Source: CAXXOZ01 sp963676435
GTDB taxonomy: Bacteria > Bacillota > Clostridia > Lachnospirales > Lachnospiraceae
Assembly: GCA_963676435.2 (NCBI GenBank)
Contig: CAXXOZ010000018.1
Location: forward strand, 248,001-312,000
DNA: 64,000 nucleotides
Direction: 5' to 3'
In this document: positions 59,119-64,000 of the stretch, in pieces
How the letters are laid out: every line of letters starts with the position of its first letter
Numbering within the stretch: the first letter of the stretch is position 1
Notes under the pieces: generated by a model
Told to the model about the DNA's origin: nothing
Database searches by the model: none
The model's input: only the letters and a program-made list of their open reading frames with translations
Position numbers and translations under genes: made by a program

Positions 59119-59889
59119 ATGATGGCGATAGAAAGACAAGAAAAAATAATGCAGATACTTGCAACCAATAAATCTGCTAGTGTTAAGGAGCTGTGTGAAT
59201 TATTACAAGCTTCAGAGGCGACAATAAGAAGAGATTTAACATTATTAGAGAAAGACAATAAACTAGAAAGAACTCATGGTGGAGCTTATATTAATGAAAA
59301 TATTCAACTAAACTATGAAGAGACATTTAATCAAAAGGAACTTTTATCATCAGATGAGAAAAAAAGAATTGCAAGTAGAGCATTTGAGTTGCTCAAATCA
59401 GGAGACAGTCTTGTTCTTGATTCAGGTACCACTACATTAGAACTGGCCAAATTGATTGGTAATTCAGAAATGCCACTAATGGTTTTAACTAATGCCACTA
59501 CTATCTCAACAATACTTTCAAAAAACCCTAATGTAGAATTATATGTTTTGGGTGGAAAGGTAAGACTAAATACACTTGCTACGGTAGGAAGCATTACTAT
59601 AGAAATGCTAAATAAATATAACCTGTCAAAAGCATTTGTAGGAGTTAATGGTATCACAATAGAAAAAGGTTTTACTACTCCTGATATAGAAGAAGCACAG
59701 GTAAAAAGAGCAATGCTATCTATAGCAAAACAAAAAATAGTTTTGGCAGATAGTGACAAATTTCAAAAGATAACAAGATGTCAAATTACACCTTTACATA
59801 AGGTTGATAAAATAATTACAGATATTAGGTTAAAAGATGTAAATTATGAGCAATTTTTAAAGCAAGACATTTTAATAGAGCGAGTTTAA
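59119..59889 (+). CDS. fruR: DeoR-family repressor of the fructose operon
   Basis: A 256-residue regulator with the DeoR winged helix near the start (KELCELLQASEATIRRDLTLLE) and the sugar-phosphate sensing domain (LDSGTTTLELAKLI, VGVNGITIEKGFTT, ADSDKFQK). Fructose 1-phosphate is the expected inducer, by analogy with FruR of Bacillus. Two in-frame ATG codons (59119, 59122) follow each other. It lies inside the operon it should control. Confidence 0.88.
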   Translation: MMAIERQEKIMQILATNKSASVKELCELLQASEATIRRDLTLLEKDNKLERTHGGAYINENIQLNYEETFNQKELLSSDEKKRIASRAFELLKSGDSLVLDSGTTTLELAKLIGNSEMPLMVLTNATTISTILSKNPNVELYVLGGKVRLNTLATVGSITIEMLNKYNLSKAFVGVNGITIEKGFTTPDIEEAQVKRAMLSIAKQKIVLADSDKFQKITRCQITPLHKVDKIITDIRLKDVNYEQFLKQDILIERV

Positions 59890-59916
59890 TGAAATATTGT
59901 GGAAAGGAGGATTTTA

Positions 59917-60849
59917 ATGATAACAACAGTTTCACTGAATCCAGCAATAGATAAGACAATATTGATACCTCAAATGTTAAGAGGTGAAGTTAATCGCATT
60001 TTTGATGCCAGAGAAGACATTGGAGGAAAAGGAATTAATGTTGCTAAAGTACTCAATCGTCTGAGTATACAAACGCAAGTATGTGGTTTTGTTGGAGGAA
60101 AAAACAGACCAAGAATAGAAGAACAATTAGAAAAAGAAAAACTTAAACATAGTTTTGTGGAAATAGAAGGATTTACAAGGACTAATACGAAAATAGTTGA
60201 ACTGGATAAAGGAATAACAACAGACTTAAATGAACAGGGATTTTTAGTTAATGAAGATCAAATTAATAGCATTAAAATAATTTTAAATCTAATGTCTCAG
60301 GAAAGTGACTTTGTTGTGTTTAGTGGAAGTATACCTCAGGGTGTGCCTAATACAATATATAATAACTTGATTTGTGAGATGAAGGTGAATACTAAAACTG
60401 TCTTAGATGCTGACGGAGAATTGTTACTTGAAGGAATAAAAGCAGGTCCTTATATGATGAAGCCAAACTTGCAGGAACTAGAAACGGCTTTTGAAGTAAC
60501 CCTTAAAAACAACAAAGAAATTTCAGAATTTTGCCAAAAACTTATTAATGATTATCACATAAATATTATTATTGTTTCTATGGGTGGAGAAGGAAGTTTG
60601 ATGATAACAAGAAATGGTTGCTATAAAGCGGAACCTATTTCGGTAAAGGTTAAAAGTACTGTGGGAGCAGGAGATTCTATGATAGCAGGAATGCTATATG
60701 GAATTGAAAAAAATTTATCCTTTGATAAAGCTTTTGAATATGCAACAGCCTGTGGAACTTTAGCAGTAACAAAAGAAGGAACTCAGACTTTTTCTTTGGA
60801 AGAAGTCGAAAAAATGCTTAAAAATGTAGTTGTAAACAAAATATATTAA
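59917..60849 (+). CDS. fruK: 1-phosphofructokinase
   Basis: A 310-residue PfkB-family kinase converting fructose 1-phosphate to fructose 1,6-bisphosphate. SLNPAIDKT and DIGGKGINVAKVL open the protein, and STVGAGDSMIAGML carries the catalytic Asp. ATG 59917 follows AAAGGAGG; an in-frame upstream codon at 59899 would include the ribosome binding site. It sits between the regulator and the EIIBC gene. Confidence 0.94.
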   Translation: MITTVSLNPAIDKTILIPQMLRGEVNRIFDAREDIGGKGINVAKVLNRLSIQTQVCGFVGGKNRPRIEEQLEKEKLKHSFVEIEGFTRTNTKIVELDKGITTDLNEQGFLVNEDQINSIKIILNLMSQESDFVVFSGSIPQGVPNTIYNNLICEMKVNTKTVLDADGELLLEGIKAGPYMMKPNLQELETAFEVTLKNNKEISEFCQKLINDYHINIIIVSMGGEGSLMITRNGCYKAEPISVKVKSTVGAGDSMIAGMLYGIEKNLSFDKAFEYATACGTLAVTKEGTQTFSLEEVEKMLKNVVVNKIY

Positions 60850-60868
60850 GAATTAAGGAGATGGTTAT

Positions 60869-62236
60869 ATGAAGATTTTAGCAGTAACAGCATGTCCAAC
60901 TGGTATAGCTCATACTTATATGGCGGCTGAAGCAATTGAAGATGCTGCAAAAAAAATGGGTTATGAGGTAAAGGTTGAAACAAGAGGATCCGTTGGAGTT
61001 GAAAACGAACTCACAGAAGAAGAAATTAAAGAAGCAGATGCTATTATTCTTGCCTGCGACACAAGTGTTCCAATGGAAAGATTTATTGGAAAGAAAGTAT
61101 TAAGTGTTCCAGTTAGCGAAGCTTTATCAGAGACGGAGAAGATTATTGAAAAAGGTATTAATGCACCTGTTTATTCAGCTGGAGATTTATCTGATGAAGT
61201 TGCATCCATTAAAGAAAAAAGATCTTCTGAAAGAAAAGGTGTATATAAACATCTGATGAATGGTGTTTCTTTTATGATACCTTTTGTTGTAGCAGGTGGT
61301 ATAGCCATTGCTCTTAGTTTTATCTTTGGATACGATGCATTTGAGCAGGAAGGTACATTAGCATCATACTTAATGGGAATTGGTGGAGGAAATGGTGCCT
61401 TTGGATTAATGATACCGATACTTGCAGGTTATATAGCATACTCTATTGCAGACAGACCTGGTCTTGCACCTGGTATGATTGGTGGTGCTATAGCAATACA
61501 GCTTAACGCTGGTTTCTTAGGAGCTTTGGTAGCAGGTTTCCTTGCAGGTTATATTGTTTTTGCCATTAAGAAATTTATTAAATTACCAAAAACCTTACAA
61601 GGCATTATGCCAGTACTTATTATCCCGGTTTTGGGTTCATTGCTAACAGGTCTTATATTGTTCTATGTAATAGGTAGACCTGTAGCATTTATAAATGAGG
61701 CTATGAATAGTTTCCTAATGGGAATGTCAGGAGCGAATGCAATTATTCTTGGAGCGATAATTGGTTTAATGATGGCATTTGATATGGGAGGACCTGTAAA
61801 TAAAGCCGCATATGCATTTGGAACAGGAACATTGATTGCTGGTAGTAGCTCTACAATTATGGCAGCAGTTATGGCAGCCGGTATGGTACCACCTTTGGGA
61901 TTAGCATTGGCAACAGTGGTATTTAAAAAGAAATTTACAGTTGCTGAAAGAGAAGCAGGGAAAGCAGCCTGGGTTCTAGGTGCAAGTTTTATTACTGAAG
62001 GAGCAATCCCGTTTGCAGCGGCAGACCCAATTAGAGTTATACCATCAATAATGATTGGGTCAGCGGTAACAGGAGCATTGTCAATGGCATTTAATGCAAC
62101 TTTATCTGTTCCACATGGAGGACTTTTCGTATTCTTTGCAGTAACTAATCTTCCATTATATCTATTAGCAATAGTTGTTGGAGCGATTGTATCTGGATTG
62201 ATTATTGGAATAATAAAGAAAAAAGTACAAGAATAG
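60869..62236 (+). CDS. fruA: PTS fructose-specific EIIBC
   Basis: A 455-residue permease. The EIIB domain at the start has the phosphorylated Cys9 in ACPTGIAHTYMAAEAIE; after a linker near residue 110 the EIIC domain follows with about nine helices and motifs such as FDMGGPVNKAAYAFG and GASFITEGAIPFAA. It imports fructose as fructose 1-phosphate. The EIIA, often fused in FruA proteins, is encoded separately upstream. Confidence 0.94.
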   Translation: MKILAVTACPTGIAHTYMAAEAIEDAAKKMGYEVKVETRGSVGVENELTEEEIKEADAIILACDTSVPMERFIGKKVLSVPVSEALSETEKIIEKGINAPVYSAGDLSDEVASIKEKRSSERKGVYKHLMNGVSFMIPFVVAGGIAIALSFIFGYDAFEQEGTLASYLMGIGGGNGAFGLMIPILAGYIAYSIADRPGLAPGMIGGAIAIQLNAGFLGALVAGFLAGYIVFAIKKFIKLPKTLQGIMPVLIIPVLGSLLTGLILFYVIGRPVAFINEAMNSFLMGMSGANAIILGAIIGLMMAFDMGGPVNKAAYAFGTGTLIAGSSSTIMAAVMAAGMVPPLGLALATVVFKKKFTVAEREAGKAAWVLGASFITEGAIPFAAADPIRVIPSIMIGSAVTGALSMAFNATLSVPHGGLFVFFAVTNLPLYLLAIVVGAIVSGLIIGIIKKKVQE

Positions 62237-62249
62237 GAGAAAATTGTAA

Positions 62250-62504
62250 ATGAAAACAGGAAAATTCACTATCGCCTTTGGAGAAGGACTTCATGCAAGA
62301 CCGGCATCTGAGCTCATAGAAATATGTAATGGCATAGAAAGTGATATAAAGTTAAATAAAGATGACATGACTGCTAATCCTAAAAGTATTCTGGAAGTTA
62401 TGGCTTTGGGAGCGGAAAATGGTGATGTAGTAGAAGTGATTGTAGAAGGTGTTGACGAAGAAGAAGCATATATAAAATTATCAAATTTTTTTGAAATGAA
62501 ATAA
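62250..62504 (+). CDS. ptsH: HPr phosphocarrier
   Basis: An 84-residue HPr with the phosphorylated His15 (GLHARPAS) and the regulatory Ser46 (NPKSILEV) that HPr kinase uses in Firmicutes for catabolite repression. It completes the phosphate chain within this operon. A strong terminator follows. Confidence 0.94.
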   Translation: MKTGKFTIAFGEGLHARPASELIEICNGIESDIKLNKDDMTANPKSILEVMALGAENGDVVEVIVEGVDEEEAYIKLSNFFEMK

Positions 62505-62506
62505 CA

Positions 62507-62545
62507 ATTAAGGGTGTGGTGTTGAAATAATACCACACCCTTAAT
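62507..62545 (+). terminator. Terminator of the fructose operon
   Basis: A perfect 14-bp stem, 62507-62520 with 62532-62545, 11-base loop; the following bases are CGTTTATTT. Confidence 0.85.
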
Positions 62546-62827
62546 CGTTTATTTCAATGTTATTATTATAAAAAATATTTGTGAAAAATATATCAAATGA
62601 ACTTTTTTTATAACATAAATTGAATTTATAAAAAAATATTACGAAGTGGGTTTTTGAGGACCTGTTTTTGGTCGAAATTGTTTGACATACCTTTTGAAGT
62701 AATTTAAAATTAATCGCGTATGGACTCTATTGCATAATAGATGTATTATATTCATTTTGTAAAAGTTTTAAATATTAACATATAAAAAATCAACAACATG
62801 TTAAACTAAGCTTAAGGAGGTATTGAA
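62546..62827 (+). promoter_or_regulatory. Leader and promoter of the MetV-RnfC gene
   Basis: About 280 bases without a gene. TTGACA (62682-62687)-17-TAAAAT (62705-62710) is a good promoter. GACC-TGTTTTT-GGTC at about 62659-62673 lies just upstream and could bind an activator. The leader after the start is about 110 bases, with AAGGAGG at 62814-62820. Confidence 0.65.
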
Positions 62828-64000
62828 TTGACAGATTATACCAAGTTTAAATTGAAAAGAGAGGAAGAACTGGCAGCTGTTCTAGAAGACAAAAACGATA
62901 TTTTTATCGTTGCTTGTAATAAGTGTTTTAAAGAGCTTGATAGTTTTGATGAGCCTGAATGCGAAGAGCTTGAAAAATTAGCTACCGAAAAGGGTAAAAA
63001 AGTTGTAGGCAAGGCAAACATTGACTTTTTATGTAATGAGCCACTTACTACAAAAAGCCTTGAAAACCTTATTCCAGAAGAGGCAAAAAATGTCTTTGTA
63101 ATTTCTTGTGGTTTAGGAATTCAAACAATTGCCGAGTTAACAGAGCTTCCAGTATATGCAGGAAGTGATACCATCGCTGTTGATGGTCAGCATGGAATGG
63201 CATTGACAGACACATTGTGTGAAGCATGTGGTCAGTGTTACTTAAACATGACTGGAGGTATTTGTCCGATAGTAGATTGTGCAAAAAGCCTTATTAATGG
63301 ACAGTGTGGTGGAGCAAAAGATGGAAAATGTGAAGTGAGCAAAGAAAAAGACTGTGCTTGGCATAATATCCATGAAAGATTAAGTAAACAAGGAAGACTT
63401 GAAGAATTTCTTTCAAAAGAAGTAGAAGTTCGTGATTATTCAAAAGTAAACTACAAGTTTATTAGTGAATATGTAAAAACTGTACGTGAAGAAAGATATG
63501 AAGGATACTATGGTGGAATTCATCCAGTTGAAAAGAAAGAGTACAGTGAGAACGAAGCATTAGCGAAATTCCCAGATCCAGTAAATGTTGTTATACCATT
63601 AAGCCAGCATGCAGGTGCACCAGCACAGGCTATTGTTGAAGCAGGTCAGCACGTTAAGATGGGTGAAAAAATTGGGGAAGCACAAGGTGCTGTAAGTAGC
63701 CCTGTACATGCTAGTGTAAGTGGAACTGTAGTTGCAGTTGAACCGCGTATGCACTCAGCTCAAAAAGTAGACGTACTTTCTGTTGTAATACAGTCTGACG
63801 GAAACAATACTTTACACGAATCAGTTAAACCGGCAGGAGATATTGAAAGTCTTTCTCCAGATGAAATCGTAGAAATAGTTCGTGATAAAGGAATTGTAGG
63901 TATGGGTGGAGCAGGTTTCCCAACTGCTGTGAAATTAAAATCACCAAAACCTATTGATGTAGTACTTCTTAACGGATGTGAGTGTGAACCTGTTCTTACA
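62828..64000 (+). CDS. MetV-like (MTHFR C-terminal) domain fused to RnfC domain, partial
   Basis: 391 codons, open at the window edge. Start TTG 62828, 7 bases after AAGGAGG. Residues to about 210 contain a Cys-rich methylene-tetrahydrofolate reductase C-terminal domain (CEACGQCYLNMTGGICPIVDC, CGGAKDGKCEV, DCAWHNIHERL). From about 235 an RnfC-type part begins with VVIPLSQHAGAPAQAIVEAG, then the FMN/NADH-site GMGGAGFPTAVKL and NGCECEPVLT. In acetogens, MetV and an RnfC2 subunit join MetF in methylene-tetrahydrofolate reductase; this fusion suggests that complex or a relative. Confidence 0.88.
   Translation, partial: MTDYTKFKLKREEELAAVLEDKNDIFIVACNKCFKELDSFDEPECEELEKLATEKGKKVVGKANIDFLCNEPLTTKSLENLIPEEAKNVFVISCGLGIQTIAELTELPVYAGSDTIAVDGQHGMALTDTLCEACGQCYLNMTGGICPIVDCAKSLINGQCGGAKDGKCEVSKEKDCAWHNIHERLSKQGRLEEFLSKEVEVRDYSKVNYKFISEYVKTVREERYEGYYGGIHPVEKKEYSENEALAKFPDPVNVVIPLSQHAGAPAQAIVEAGQHVKMGEKIGEAQGAVSSPVHASVSGTVVAVEPRMHSAQKVDVLSVVIQSDGNNTLHESVKPAGDIESLSPDEIVEIVRDKGIVGMGGAGFPTAVKLKSPKPIDVVLLNGCECEPVLT

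Noticed and set aside
62750..62815. Rex-like box (TTTTAAATATTAAC) before the MetV-RnfC gene
   Set aside because: Only part of the TTGTTAA-N4-TTAACAA pattern is present and such AT-rich matches are expected by chance here.

Overview
The window is AT-rich DNA (few G/C runs, strong AAGGAGG-type ribosome binding sites, frequent TTG starts) from a low-GC Gram-positive anaerobe, most likely a member of the Clostridia. Lifestyle markers fit that reading: hybrid-cluster protein, rubredoxin/rubrerythrin fusions, FeoAB, many small ferredoxins, and at the right edge a protein joining a methylene-tetrahydrofolate reductase C-terminal (MetV-like) domain to an RnfC domain, which points to an Rnf-bearing, possibly acetogenic lineage. 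I cannot name the species.

Layout. 1-2.5 kb: end of a surface-polysaccharide cluster (two glycosyltransferase-type genes and a membrane-anchored DUF4832 protein), then a PilZ gene. 3.0-8.1 kb: purC-purF-purB-purA; the end of purA is out of frame. 8.1-13.5 kb: housekeeping genes (MaoC-like hydratase, deoC, SEC-C protein, rhodanese lipoprotein, methyltransferase, hslO, cold-shock protein). 13.6-16.4 kb: a P-type ATPase behind a yybP-ykoY (Mn2+) riboswitch with its terminator. 16.4-20.0 kb: PHP phosphatase, TrpR-like regulator, pcrA. 20.1-21.5 kb: complete ISL3-family element with 8-bp target duplication. 21.6-23.7 kb: plsC-like and rlmD-like genes. 23.7-25.9 kb: a decayed sigma/membrane-protein pair with a candidate small transcript in front. 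26.0-30.9 kb: a nitrosative-stress cluster: Crp/Fnr regulator, divergent split permease plus ferredoxin, NapH-like protein, cupin, hcp, ferredoxin. 31-41 kb: accessory region with remnants, a complete IS21-type element inside a small Cys-rich peptide gene, a broken ParE toxin, RhuM, and several small-molecule/tolerance-type genes. 41.3-43.2 kb: glycosyltransferase and TetR regulator. 43.3-45.2 kb: oxygen/peroxide defence fusions. 45.3-48.6 kb: DtxR-type regulator, feoA, feoB and accessories, with two matching operators. 48.7-52.5 kb: transposase remnant, CoA-disulfide-reductase-like gene, complete IS1182-type element that duplicated a terminator hairpin. 52.5-55.6 kb: broken ferredoxin, broken DUF5320 gene, DUF134 regulator, topB. 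55.7-56.7 kb: PAS-GGDEF cyclase. 56.9-62.5 kb: a self-contained fructose PTS operon carrying its own EI and HPr. 62.8 kb to end: the MetV-RnfC fusion, cut by the window edge.

The most useful second-look points are: the split permease/ferredoxin/Hcp cluster with a palindrome exactly where a class II Crp/Fnr activator should bind; a ferredoxin-rubrerythrin fusion that keeps an internal ribosome binding site and start; a GCATATGC operator shared between the ferredoxin and rubredoxin promoters near a DUF134 gene; three complete insertion sequences whose ends and duplications can be read directly; and a set of single-base frameshifts and in-frame stops (purA, sigma gene, ferredoxin, DUF5320, ParE) that are either true decay or sequence errors.
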